From Tricholoma matsutake (Eukaryota; Basidiomycota; Agaricomycetes; Agaricales; Tricholomataceae): DNA of 64,000 nucleotides. Positions 32,939 to 43,789 of the stretch are shown piece by piece. The translations under genes and the position numbers were made by a program. Where the stretch lies: contig AP026550.1 in NCBI GenBank assembly GCA_026075535.2, positions 4,898,001-4,962,000 of the forward strand, read 5' to 3'. The notes beneath the pieces were generated by a model. The model was given only the letters and a program-made list of their open reading frames with translations, was not told the DNA's origin and made no database searches. The first letter of the stretch is position 1, and each line of letters begins with the position of its first letter.

Positions 32939-32995
32939 AGAGAGGGAACCACCTCTTCACAGTCACGCCTACCAAATGATTGGTGGCCATTGTCA

Positions 32996-34243
32996 GTAGT
33001 GTTTTAATGTTTGGTTTGGTCCAGTTTTTTGACCTCTAAGAGGGTTAACCAGGACTGTAACTGGTCTAGACCAGTACACTAAGTTAGTTGGACCATAACC
33101 AGTTTAGACTGGTTTCAACCAGTTTTTGTGTCTAAATTGTATTATATAGTAGATAAAATTATTTACATTCACACTCTGTGAGCAGGTGCTTGCAGCGGTG
33201 GGGTTTAGCAATGAAACAAAAAAGAACACGAGAATGAACAAAAAAAAAAGAAAAAAAGAAAAAAAGAGAAAAAGAAAAAAAGCCCCACCCTCTCACATTT
33301 GTAGCGAGGGGGCGGGGGGTTCTGGTGTTCTTGCCGCTGTTTGTCGCTGCCATTCGCCATCCCCACTGTTAATTTCCCTGCCATTGGTTGTCACCCCTGT
33401 TTGTCATCACTGCCTTTGGTCATTGCTGCCACTTGTCGTCGCTGCCATTTGTCATCATTAAACCCTCCCATCCACCCTGTGAGCAGGGGCTCACAGCAGT
33501 GGCTCAGGATGGAGTGCTGGGGTTGGGCATGGTGTCGTTACAATATATGTAAAACCTTAAGAACAAAGAAAAAACCATTAGTTAGTCAAAAGAAAAGGAA
33601 AGGAATGAATCAATACTCACATAGGGCCCGAACAATGATGGACATCATTCTGTCATTTGTCATCCCCATCATTCCTTGTCCCAGTCATTTGTCATCCTCA
33701 TCATTCATGTGGTCATCATCATCCAGGAAAGGGCCCATTGCCACCCTGTGAGCAGAGGCTCACAGCAGCAGCATAGGGTGGCGTCGGATGCAGTTGTCAC
33801 AGTCCAGAAACAGGCCCATTGCAGCCCTGCAAGCAGAGGGTTGCAGCAGCAGCACAGGGCTTGCGTGGGGTTCCTATAGGGTTTGTGTGTGTTGTTTCAT
33901 GGGTGGGCAATGTCATTATCCAGAAGAAGGAACCTACTCAAATATTTTCATGATTTTACATGCCCAATTGAATCAGTGACATTCAATTTCTCTTGGTAAT
34001 ATCCAAAAATGCATTGAAACACTAAATTTGCCTTTTCCTCAGTGATAGGTACTTCAAACACATAACTATTAGTTGTATACTAGTAGTTACACATCAACAG
34101 TGCATATTACAACAACCTTTTGGCAAAAAGTTCACTTATCAGTTTTGTGGATGATGTGGATAATCCATGGATATCATCCATATCCACAAGAATTTATCCA
34201 CCATCCATGGATATTTACCTGGATGTATTCATGGTAGTCCCTA
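32996..34243 (+). mobile_element. hAT-2, left part of a hAT-like element
   Basis: Left end TAGTGTTTTAATGTTTGG with GGTCCAG nearby, as in hAT-4 (43432). It is followed by the hairpin CTGTGAGCA/TGCTTGCAG (33176-33195), an A/G-rich tract (33238-33282), TTTGTAGCGAG, TTGTCATC-type repeats and a decayed GGGCCC palindrome (33622-33650). A further CTGTGAGCAG-type hairpin lies at 33478 and 33750. The right end is uncertain: 34243 is where a CATGGTAGTCCCTA motif ends, which may belong to another element. Confidence 0.6.
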
Positions 34244-34483
34244 GGCCAAGATTGTGCTTCAAAAAAAGTGTAACAGAAGCACCTTAGTACTCCTGGCACT
34301 CAGAGGAGAAAGGGGGCAAGGTAAACAGGAAGTTGGTATGGATTCAAGAAGGAATAAATCTAAGACATCCTCTGAGAATTATCAACTGAGAGACACATGA
34401 TTGCATACTTTAGTAAGCATAGTCAATAGTTATGTCCAAATGGTAAGAAAGGTGGTAAGAGAATGTGGAATTCTCTTACATAC
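34244..34483. other. No gene seen
   Basis: AT-rich sequence between the CATGGTAGTCCCTA end and a LINE 3' UTR fragment. I see no motif, repeat or open frame that I can assign. Confidence 0.4.
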
Positions 34484-34885
34484 CGGTTTGGGGAGGCGCC
34501 TGAGCACTTCCAGATCCACTGTCAGTCAGTTGCATGTTATGATGACATAGTTGGCTATGCCTTCCTTTCCGAGCTGAGAGGCTCACACTGGGGCAGCAGT
34601 ATCCTCTAAATCTTGCACACATACCCGTCAAGTCTCGAGGGACACATTGTCAAGTCCAAGTTGTCGGTATGCTGCCACTGGTGAATCTGTTTGCTTGATA
34701 AAAGGGGCCTTTTTAGTAGTCGGTGCAGTTATCTAGGTGGCTGGTGCGAATAAGGCAAGGGGATAAAGGAATTGTAATAAAGAAATCAGATAAGGGGAAT
34801 ATACATATCAAAAAGATACTATAGATAGCATGACATGAAAAAGGGCGCTGAAGATTAGCAGGGGGAGGACTTGGTCAGGGCATAG
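34484..34885 (+). mobile_element. LINE 3' UTR fragment with a 100 bp insertion
   Basis: Matches LINE-B about 14440-14740 (GGGAGGCGCCTGAGCACTTCC, TTTCCGAGCTGAGAGGCTCA). About 100 bp of unrelated AT-rich sequence interrupts it between 34750 and 34852. It ends without poly(A) where an inverted RT piece begins. Confidence 0.75.
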
Positions 34886-35346
34886 TGTTGATGGGCATTA
34901 AATATAGCACTGACAAGACAGGGGACAAGGCAGAGCCCTGGCCCACCCCTACATCGGCTGCAAAGGAGCCAGATGAGAAGGTGTTCCACTTGTAGGTTGT
35001 TTTGTGCCCCACAAGGTAAGAGTGGAAGAACTTCACCACTTGTGTAGGGAACCCCAACTGGGAGATAATCTCCAGAAGAACCTGGTGGTTCAAGGAGGGG
35101 AAAAACTGGTCAATGTCAAATGCGACAATGCTCATCTGCAGTCCCTGCACCCACCCTGCCCTAACGAGGTGAGTGAGGTAGATACCTGCATCCTCTGTGG
35201 AATGCTGGGCAACTCCTCTGAACTGGTTCTGTTTGAAGGCCTCATGTGCGACTCCGTCAAATTGAAGACACCTAGACATCATTTTCTCGACTAGCTTGCC
35301 TAGGGTGTTCAGAAACACAATGGGCCTGAACAACTTAGGTGCCCCA
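34886..35346 (-). pseudogene. LINE reverse transcriptase fragment
   Basis: Minus strand encodes FRPIVFLNTLGKLVEKMMSR, AFDIDQFFPSLNHQ (motif A) and GVGQGSALSPVLSVLYL (motif B), matching LINE-C RT. It lies head-to-head with the 3' UTR fragment on its left, so the two halves of a LINE were joined by rearrangement or came from two insertions. Confidence 0.85.
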
Positions 35347-35553
35347 AAACTCATAGATATCCTGGAAGGGTATCCACTTTCTTCTGAACCCCATTGCCTT
35401 GTTCTTCCCAATGATATACATGAGCACCTTGTTGTGTAGGAGTCGGGAAGGATGAATTTTTTATCTCTCGAGCTTCACCACTGGAATCCTGCTCGTTAGA
35501 CTTGCATTCAATGAATTTTGCTTGTTGAGATGTCCTTCGAGCAAAGTATGCTT
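35347..35553 (-). pseudogene. Unknown gene fragment, target of HAL-like copy 2
   Basis: On the minus strand a frame reading LKEDWKAYFARRTSQQAKF (from about 37160, across the HAL-like insertion) continues as SFPTPTQQGAHVYHWEEQGN and stops near 35351. Removing the HAL-like element and one duplication joins the two parts in frame. I recognise no domain; charged, helix-rich sequence. Confidence 0.5.
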
Positions 35554-37120
35554 CATTGCTCCTTGATCTGTTACAACCACCATAAACAGTGGTAAACACC
35601 TCTGCTCAATGTTGTGCGTGACATCAAGACTGCATCTGACATCTGATCTTTGATCGGACTTCACCATTACAAACACTTTTGGCAACTCTAGGCCTGCCCT
35701 GATTTGCTAAGAGATCCATCTGTCCGATCTATGAGGATGTCCCAGTCATTGTTTTTGACAATGGCTGCTATTAGTCTCATTCTCCTGGGCTTTGAGGAGC
35801 CTGACTAGGTGAGTGCAGTCAACAAGAGAGTAGTCTGGGTCCCTATGGGGGCTTAGAGTGGGTGTGGAATGCCTACTTCAACACTGACCCACATGGACAT
35901 GCTCATTCAGCTGGGGGAGGTCTGGTTTTGGAGGAAGACATTTTTACTGGATTGTTGGTCGTCCTGGGGGCCTCCAACCTCCATTCTCTGTGAGTCTCTA
36001 CTACGAGGGACATGCTACACTGACTACCTACTTGGAATACACCGTTGTTACAAGGGGCCAGGTGATGGTGCCCCCTGGTGGCTAGGACAACAGTTGGGTG
36101 GCCTCTCACCACCTACTCTCTACCTCCAGCACTCACTCCCCTGGGGTGTCCAGAACTGGGTTTTATCTTCTCCCACTAGGCAGCAGGATGTGCGGCCTGC
36201 TTGCCCCCTTGGACCAGTTGGAGGCAATGTCGGGTGGGCCCAGAATGGATATTCCGGCCTGGCTGTTGTCAACTTCATGCTGCATATTTTGATTACCATC
36301 ATCATCTACCAGCACTAAGTTGCTCTCAATCCCTAAATGGCCAATCAGGGACCAACGATCTTATGCCTCCGGCAGCCTGTCAAGCTTCCTATGCAGCGAT
36401 GCAAATGGCTCAAGCTGCTCCTCATACAGCAGAGCTTCAATCTGGGGAACCTTGGTCTCCAGTACAGTGCCATCATCATCCCAGATGGCTGTGCCATTAC
36501 TAGTGTGGGGTGGTCCACTCCACATCCATCACCGCCAGTCCACTGGCTGCTGTCGGGTGGGTGACAAGTGTTGCCACACTTTACGTTCTCCCTGCAGTGG
36601 GGGGGAAGCTGTTATTGAGCGCATTTACTCGAGGGGGGCCCCAGCCCCCTGCTTACAGCAGTTCCAGTGAATAACCAGCTGCCTCGTCACTGTCACTTGT
36701 GCTTGGACGCAGTGATGGCCCACCTCATTCATCTGGGGTGGTCAACCCTTGTTGGCTGGGAAAGCGAATACAGTTATTCTTGCTCCCTTTGGGGGAGGAT
36801 TTATGGTGAATTAACACCCACTCAGTGACTGCTCTGACTTTGGTCAGATAAGCGGCCAGGGGGGACCGGGCTAGCACCAGCTGGTGATCTAATGGTTAGC
36901 TTCTGTAGGGGGGGGGGGGGCCTCCAGATTATTGCCTTTCCTGTCTGAGAGGACAACGTCTGTGGCACTGCACGCCTAAAGAGGTTTCTGCAAGGGAGTT
37001 GGTGAGGGGTGCAAGCAGGGGGAGCACGTAGTCATAGTAGTACCTTTGTTTGTATCCTGGCCCACCAACTGCAAGCAAGCCCCACATTATAAATCCTTGA
37101 CCCAAAAAAAAAACAAAAAA
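35554..37120 (+). mobile_element. HAL-like element copy 2, complete ends, internally deleted
   Basis: Flanked by the 14 bp duplication AGCAAAGTATGCTT (35540-35553 and 37121-37134), so both ends are defined: CATTGCTCCTTGATC at the 5' end and CATTATAAATCCTTGACCC plus A-rich tail at the 3' end. It lacks the 258 bp intron-like segment and about 640 bp of the ORF (between the counterparts of 32147 and 32789 in copy 1). The deleted form still inserted with a normal duplication, so it moved in trans. Confidence 0.9.
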
Positions 37121-37167
37121 AGCAAAGTATGCTTTCCAGTCTTCCTTCAGCTTCTGTCTTGACCTGA

Positions 37168-37736
37168 TTTTTTTTTTTTTGGGTCAAAGATTTATAAGGT
37201 GGGGCTCGCTTGCAGTCTGCAGGTCAGGATACAAACAAAGGTACTACTATTACTATGTGTTCCCCCTGCTTGCACCCCACACCAAGTCCCTTGCAGAAGC
37301 CTCGTTTAGGTGGGCGGTCCACAGACATTGTCATCTCAGACAGGAAAGGCAATAATCTGGAGGGGGGGGCCCCCTGCAGAAGCTAGCCATTAGATCACCA
37401 GCTGGTGCTATCCTGGTCCCCCCAGCTGCTTATCCAACCAAGGTCAGAGCAGTCGCCGAGCAGTGTCAATTCACCATAAACCCTCCCCCCATGGGAGGAA
37501 GAGTAACTGTATTCACTTTCCCAGCCAGCAAGGGTTGACCACCTCAGGTGAATGAGATGGACCATCACCGGAATGACAGTGACGAGGCAGTTGGTTGCTC
37601 ACCAGAACCACCATAGGCGGGGGGCCAGGGCCCCCCTCGAGTAAGTGCCCAAAGGTGCATGCACTTGATGACACCATCCCCCCTGCAGCAGGGAGAAGGT
37701 AGAGGGTGGCAGCAAATTGCCACCATCCCGACAACT
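37168..37736 (-). mobile_element. HAL-like element copy 4, 3' half
   Basis: Reverse orientation: poly(T) at 37168-37179, GGGTCAAAGATTTATAA, the SINE-like end and the G-rich 3' region up to 37736, where a hAT-like end (TAGTGTTCTAAGG) begins. The break is at the same element position as the 3' limit of copy 1 (32995). Confidence 0.85.
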
Positions 37737-38029
37737 AGTGTTCTAAGGTTTGGTCCTATGGACCGAAAAAAAACCAGGAACTGAACTGAACTGAACCTTG
37801 ATCCAGTCCATTTATCAGTTATGGTTACATACATTTGAGACCAGTCCGGTTCATGGTTACCCTGTTTTTGAAATTATTCAAAACCGATCAAAAACAGGTT
37901 TAAACTGGTTATAACCAGTCTTTTCATCCTAGTATATGTATCTACTTTATGCATACCATTCAGAGAGAGAAAAACTAATATTATTGTTATTATACTTCTT
38001 ATTTTACTACAGTGGGACACACCCAGGGA

Positions 38030-38110
38030 AAAGTGCTGATTTTGAGCATGCTTATATACCTTTGTGGCTGTGCATGGACCATGTGGTCATGTTTGTGCTC
38101 CCAAAAATAA
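38030..38110 (-). promoter_or_regulatory. Conserved TATA promoter block of hAT-3
   Basis: Minus-strand TATATAAGCATG (around 38047-38058) with upstream GCACAGCCACAAAGG and GACCACATGGTCC, matching the block in hAT-1 and hAT-4. Confidence 0.6.
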
Positions 38111-38208
38111 AAGTTGTACCATTTGTGAGAATTTGTGTGTGTCCATCAATGCACGATCATTCAGTCTGGCAGTTGCTAGACAATATGATGCTGTGCATGC
38201 AGATATCA

Positions 38209-38903
38209 TGTTAAGGGCGAAGCCTCAACTACTCGATCTAGTCGATGTCGTTCGACGAGGTGCTTCCTTGATGAGTCATTCAGCACTAGTCTTACTCAGA
38301 GCGTCCGACATAAGATGGATAGTGCACTCTAGCAGGCCTTCTGCATATTGTTGTTCAGGTTCATGCACTAAGGGGCTTCCTTAGTGGTTTCGAGTGAGTT
38401 TACAAGTTTGCAAAGTAAGGCTGTAGATTGCCTAGATCTAAACTAAGGACATCCCTACTACAAGTTGCAGTACTTATACTACAAGGGAGGTCCTTATTGT
38501 CCAATTGGAAAGGTAGATGTGTATCAAGTAAGAATAGAAACAATAAGCCTCATGCCTTGCATGAGGCATCCGATGTCATGGAGTGCTGTGGCACAGAATG
38601 TCAGGAAACAATAAGAGATAAGCCTCATGCCTAGCATGAGGCATCCAATGTCATGGACCTCATGTCAAGGGGCTGTCATATCACAGCATGTGTGGGAATG
38701 GGTTTGGGTGCATGGAGTCACCATGCATCAAGGGTGCCTTCCACGGGAAGGGGATCAAATGCATGTTGTCGGCATGTGTCGTGTGTGTGTCTGGTGTCAA
38801 GTACATGCTCTAAGCATGAATCAGGGAGTGCCTCCTGTCTGGAGGGGATCATCGGGTATGTCGAGTCGGTCGGGTCTCATGAGTTACAAGGAAAATTGTA
38901 ACA
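38209..38903 (-). mobile_element. Solo LTR of family LTR3, reverse copy
   Basis: 695 bp with ends TGTTAAGGGC and ATTGTAACA, flanked by the 5 bp duplication TATCA (38204-38208 and 38904-38908). It matches 20036-20804 in reverse over most of its length. Like that copy, it is inserted in a hAT-like element near its TATA block. Confidence 0.92.
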
Positions 38904-38908
38904 TATCA

Positions 38909-40104
38909 CTTTGCTGTGCATCAAGCAACAGAAATTAATAGGGCCTTGTAAACATGTAGTACATTATATTTATGCTTCAATTCTCACCTCCCAACAGTCA
39001 GAATCTTATTTGATAGGAAAGAAAGTGAGTAACAGGGCAAGTGACAATTTTGATAGTTTTACAGCTATAACTTATCTTCCAATGAGTCAAATTTAAAAAG
39101 CCATGCAGTTCTAGATTCCCCCCAGAATATAGAATAGATTTAAGAGTGAAAATGGCAAGTTCTTATTTCTCACATCTTTGCCATTTGTGAGCTTAATACA
39201 TGTCAGAAAATAGTTTGAAGGCTTGGAAATGAATCATAGAGTGTATCAGTATGTTATGGAATAAGTAGTTAAATGTTCAATGTGATGTTGAAGGGTTGTG
39301 GCCAGATATACTGTAAAATGCATTGATTTGAGGACTTGATCAACTTGAGTTCTCAGGCATTTGCAATATTCCACATAAAAATGAAATTCAAGTTGTAGTA
39401 GATTAACACAATACTCTCCTACTTGTCTAAACAGTATTTTTACCATTGCCAACAGTGGAGGGGGCCTCGGAGTCATTGAAATCAATGTGCTCATTGCATC
39501 AATCACTATCTGGACATTGCTGGAACGAGTGTCGACAATGCACATACACATTCTTTGTGCCACCTTCCTTCCCTCTTTCATCCACCCTCTCTTTTTTGAC
39601 ACCGCACCACCACCCTGTTAGCACCCATAACCACACAAGCCACCAAGCACAAAACAGAGGGCCCGAATGACGAACTGATGTTGTCTGGGCCCTCGGATAA
39701 GTTTTTTTAGTTGACTTCTTTCTTTTAAACTAACTAAATGTTTTTCTTTGTTTTTAGGTGCTTACAAGACTTGTGTATTGGACTATATAATTTATTGTTG
39801 GGATTTATTTATTTATTCCTTGAAAATAGCCTAAAGATCATTTTATATAGAGTTACACCAATGTGGTATAGTATTTTGAGATTTTCTTATCAAATATTAA
39901 GAATTTATTTCTCTCTCTTTAAACACCCTTACTGGTATAATATGCACAAAATTTTTCAAAAATTTTAAATATATAAAAGACAAATGAATATTGCATATAC
40001 AAAAGCATGAGAGCTGGTCATCAGAAATGCAAAAAAACAAATACCATGGCAACTGTTACAAATTCAATATCACAAAAAAATCTGGCTTCTTCATCTGAGT
40101 ATTT
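38909..40104. other. Remainder of hAT-3 and AT-rich sequence, no gene seen
   Basis: Apart from the palindrome at 39657-39694 (GAGGGCCC arms) I see no feature. The stretch 39700-40104 is very A+T-rich with homopolymers and no credible coding frame. Confidence 0.45.
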
Positions 40105-40425
40105 TCAAAGTCAGCTCAAAATCCTGGTTAGAATGGTATACAACATCACTATATTCCATTTATGGTAAGTCACATGACTCTCTCATTCTTTGAACTCAGC
40201 TCAAAAAACTGATCAGAATGGTATATAACATCACTATATTCCATTTATGGTAAGTCACATGACTCTCCTGATGTCATTTTTGAACTCAGCTCAAAAATTG
40301 ATCAGAATGGTATATAACATCACTATATTCCATATATGGATGGTTCCATCACTATGTACATGTCATTTTGAAACTCAGCTCAAAAAACTGGTTAGAATGA
40401 TGTATAACATCACTATAAATTTTTG
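40105..40425. repeat. Tandem repeat, unit about 75-100 bp, four copies
   Basis: Units share CTCAGCTCAAAA, then a GGTTAGAATGGTATA or TGATCAGAATGGTATA segment and ACATCACTATATTCCAT; two also have TTATGGTAAGTCACATGACT. Copies begin near 40112, 40196, 40285 and 40373. Spacing varies because of small indels. Confidence 0.85.
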
Positions 40426-41479
40426 ACTCCCATGGTTAGTAAAGTCAGTAATTTTTGTAATGGTTGCTGAAAATTACTGATCATGGGGAAAACAGACATG
40501 AAAAATGGTCACACTGAATTTTTCATTGATTCCGGTTTTGAAGAATGAGTCTCAACTGTGTTAAGGACTTGGAAACCTACCAAAAAAAAGCAAAGGAAAA
40601 AGGGCCAGGAATGAGTGGAATAGCATGAGGGGATGATGAGCATGACACTAGCTGAGGCTGTGGTGCATGTTGATCAACTGTGGGAGACGGTGATTGGGTG
40701 GTGATTGGCATGAGAACTGGTGGTAGGTTTTGATGCAATCAAGTCTAGGAATAGTGAGGCAGACACAGGATGCCTCACTATTCATAGGCTTGTATTGTGG
40801 GAAGGTCAGGTGCTGGTGGTGGTTGCGTGCAGATCCTCAGTGGTGATATCGATCATCAGTGGTGTGGTAATGGTTGTGTTGACTGCCAACACACCATGTG
40901 AAGGGTCTCAGTAATCAATGGGTCAGCAATTTTAATACCATAGTAACCATGCAGAACCCATGACCTGAACACCATGGATTTTACCATACCCATACCCATG
41001 TCATTCCTTACCAAGACTATATTACTCATTTATTTGAATTTAATAGTAACCATCCATTCATCCACGGATATCACCCATGCAATATCCATATCCATATCCA
41101 TCCATCCATATATTGTATCCATGGATGGTCATCTGGATGATGGCCATCCATGGTAGTCCCTATCTTGGCCTGGACACTTGGGAGATCCAAAACCTTCCCC
41201 AAAAACACCATCATCATCAATTATGTTAAAACCCAGCTCCTACAGTCGTTGCGAACATGAACCCTGCCATACACCAATCTGGCACCGGCTCCACAGGATG
41301 ACTTCATCAAGCATTTCTGAGCAAAATCAAGCCTTTCTGGGTGAGAAGCAGTCAGCATTAGCCCAGGCATTGGGTTATCGCCCTATCACATTGTGACGCT
41401 TATCTACCCCAACCCCAACATAAAGATAACCCACCCAGAAACTTGTATAGATATCCAGAGAAAATATCAACACACTGTT
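40426..41479. other. No gene seen; one terminal-repeat-like end at 41162
   Basis: Contains ATCCATGG/CCATCCAT-rich sequence at 41050-41162 that ends CATGGTAGTCCCTA, the same end as at 34243. This looks like the right end of another DNA element (TAGGGACTACCATG when reversed). Its left end was not found. The rest holds no credible open frame. Confidence 0.45.
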
Positions 41480-43423
41480 GTATCGTCAAATCACCCTTTC
41501 TTGCCCCTACCAACACCTACAACCTGGCTCAACTACCATCTGCTCTGACACCACTTACCACCAGGAGCCATGCCCATCATACTGTTCTCCCTCCTGCATC
41601 TACCAATTCATTGCCCTTAATCTCACTAAATGCCTCACCAGCACCCACTTCACTGCAAGCCCAGCCCCGCTCACTGAGATGTATCCCATCCTCAGACTCA
41701 GATTCAGAATCCCCTGCACCCCAATCACAGTATTCCCCTGCAATGTCCACTGTCACTGACCCTCTATATGCAGTTGCAGAAGTTTGCCAGATATCCCCAT
41801 CAGCTGCACCTATTCTCTCAGCAGGACATTTGACTGTGAACATTATGTGCCAATTTGACAATGCATGCCATTGCTATTTTTGGATGAAGGACATCGCTGC
41901 GGACGATGGCATTGGGAAAATTATCTACAACTTTGAGTCAACCACCGTTCAGTCCTGGATCATGGTGGAGGAAACTCAACTCATCACCATGCCTTTCCCT
42001 GACTTCTTGGTTACCTTCAAAAAGAAGTTCCTCCTGCATACTTGGGAAGATGACCTTGTACAAGACCAGATCACTGTTCAAGGGTCGATGAACTGTCTTA
42101 CTTGGGTCAACAAGGTCCGTAATGCAAATGATGAACTCAAAGTGGCAAAATCACCCTATCACATCCCTGATTACCGTTTCCACTTGCACCTCCTTCCCCA
42201 ACTCTCCAATGGCCTGAAGTGACTGTACAAAGCGAACAATGGAGTAGCCCCAGGAGCTACCAAGGGAACACTGGATGCTATCACAGACCTTGATGACTGG
42301 CTGGAGTGTCTACAACTTCTAGAACTCAACCTTCAGGCTACGCATGGCTCCAGCTGGGTTGCGTGCACAACAAAGGTGAGGAACATTTTGCAGGACTCCA
42401 ACATTGCCAATGCCCTGAACAACACCACTCACTCTTCTACAACTCCTCTGCACCACTGACTCCACTCACCAACACTGATAAAGAGCTCCTCAGTGTCCAC
42501 CAGGGCTGTTTCAAGTGCTGTACTTTCTATGCTGAACACATCAGTCACAATTGCACCAATCCTCACCCATCTGCTGACAACTGCAAAAGGTGACCGTATC
42601 ACATGCTGCAAAGGCCAAGGTTGCCTATGAAAAGAAAAAGCAGGGCATGATGACTATCACTGCCATCTTCAAATCAGTGGAGGTGTCCAAAGACAAAGGT
42701 AGCAATGGAATGTCTGATGAATACATGGATGCCAATGCTGAAGAGTATGTGCATCCATCACTATCCTTCTCCTCTCACCTTTTTTGGACATGCTGTGTTG
42801 ACACACCGGCCACCTGTGCACCCATACCGATCAGAGCACTTATTGACCACGGTTCACCCCCAGTCTTGATTTCTAGGGACCTCGCAGAAATTTTATGCCT
42901 CACTCCTTGACCACTGTTCAAACCTGTTTCAGTTTCCAGTGCCTTCAGCAAGGAAAATTCAATCACTGGCAGTCCTCTCATTTTAACTCAATACTGTAGA
43001 TTACTCATCCAATCCACGGAAGCTGTTTAGAAGTCACATGCTGTCAATGCTATTATTTGTCTGGACTTGCACACCGATCTTATTCTAGGTCTCGAGTTTC
43101 TAGTGAGGAATAAGATTGTAGTTGATGCTCACCTATGTTACGCTATTGCAAAAGAGTCTGGTTATGGCCTTCTGAACCCACCTGACCCAAAGACAGTACA
43201 AGAAACTCCTCTAAGATCTCCACATCAATGACAAAAGCTTGAGGCACAACAGATCAAGTCAGGCCAAACGGCGACCTGCCAGAAGTGTGTATTAGTCCAT
43301 ATGGAATTAATGGCATTATTTGAGGAAAACCCTGAATGCTTTGGTTTTGAACATGCCACCACCGGTCTGCCTGATGTGATCGGATCGATCAAGACATAGA
43401 TTGAACAACTTCTCAAGCGGGAT
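41480..43423 (+). pseudogene. gypsy-D gag, zinc knuckle and protease
   Basis: Ty3/gypsy gag-pol relic. Gag: Ser/Pro-rich N-terminus, then FDNACHCYFWMKDIAADD and the capsid segment WIMVEETQLITMPFPDFL. A TGA at 42220-42222 precedes LYKANNGVAPGA. A Cys/His knuckle (CFKCCTFYAEHISHNC) lies near 42514-42561. Protease: IPIRALIDHGSPPVLI (catalytic Asp in D-H-G-S) and LILGLEFLVRNKIVVDA. A linker ending LLKRDRKL reaches hAT-4 and resumes beyond it at 46088. TGAs at 42908-42910 and 43229-43231 fit lost Arg codons. No LTR of its own was identified. Confidence 0.82.
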
Positions 43424-43789
43424 AGGAAACTTAGTGTTTGAAGGTCTGGTCCAGTCCATTTTTTTGACCCCCAAGAGGGGCAACGGGGACTGCAACCAGT
43501 CCAAACTGATGCCTAAAGTAACAGGACTGCAACTGGACTGATGAGGACCAGTCCTCATCGGTCCAGTGATAGGTCCACCTTGTCATTCAAGTTCAGAAAA
43601 CACATCTACAATCATTGTCAAAGCTCTATGAGTCTCTACAGACCTCTACAAAGCTCTATGAACCCATATGAACCTCTATGAACCTCTACAAAGTCACAAA
43701 AATGCTTCAAAAATCTTTGCAACACCTCAAACAATGCTTCAAAATTCTTTGCATGCCTTCAGCCACCGTAATACAATTCCCCTGACCTT

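Larger units (their letters stand above)
31089..32995 (+). mobile_element. HAL-like element copy 1 (5' part, with ORF)
   Basis: Begins CATGCTCCTTGATCTG like the full-length copy 2. It contains a 5' region of about 1 kb, a 258 bp intron-like segment (31780-32037) missing from copy 2, and the element's ORF (32123-32938). It is cut at 32995 by a hAT-like end (TAGTG). It encodes no reverse transcriptase. Its 3' half is not adjacent; a reverse 3' half broken at the same site lies at 37168-37736. Confidence 0.82.
37737..39700 (-). mobile_element. hAT-3, part of a hAT-like element, reversed
   Basis: Starts TAGTGTTCTAAGGTTTGGTCC at 37737. Read on the minus strand it has, in order, a GAGGGCCC palindrome (39657-39694), the conserved TATA block (38030-38110) and the right terminus at 37737. 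A solo LTR (38209-38903) splits it. Its other terminus is not identified; 39700 is where recognisable similarity ends. Confidence 0.65.

Noticed and set aside
34484..35346. Twin-priming 5' inversion of a LINE
   Set aside because: In twin priming the inverted part precedes a 3' part ending in poly(A). Here the forward 3' UTR comes first and has no poly(A), so rearrangement or two insertions is more likely.
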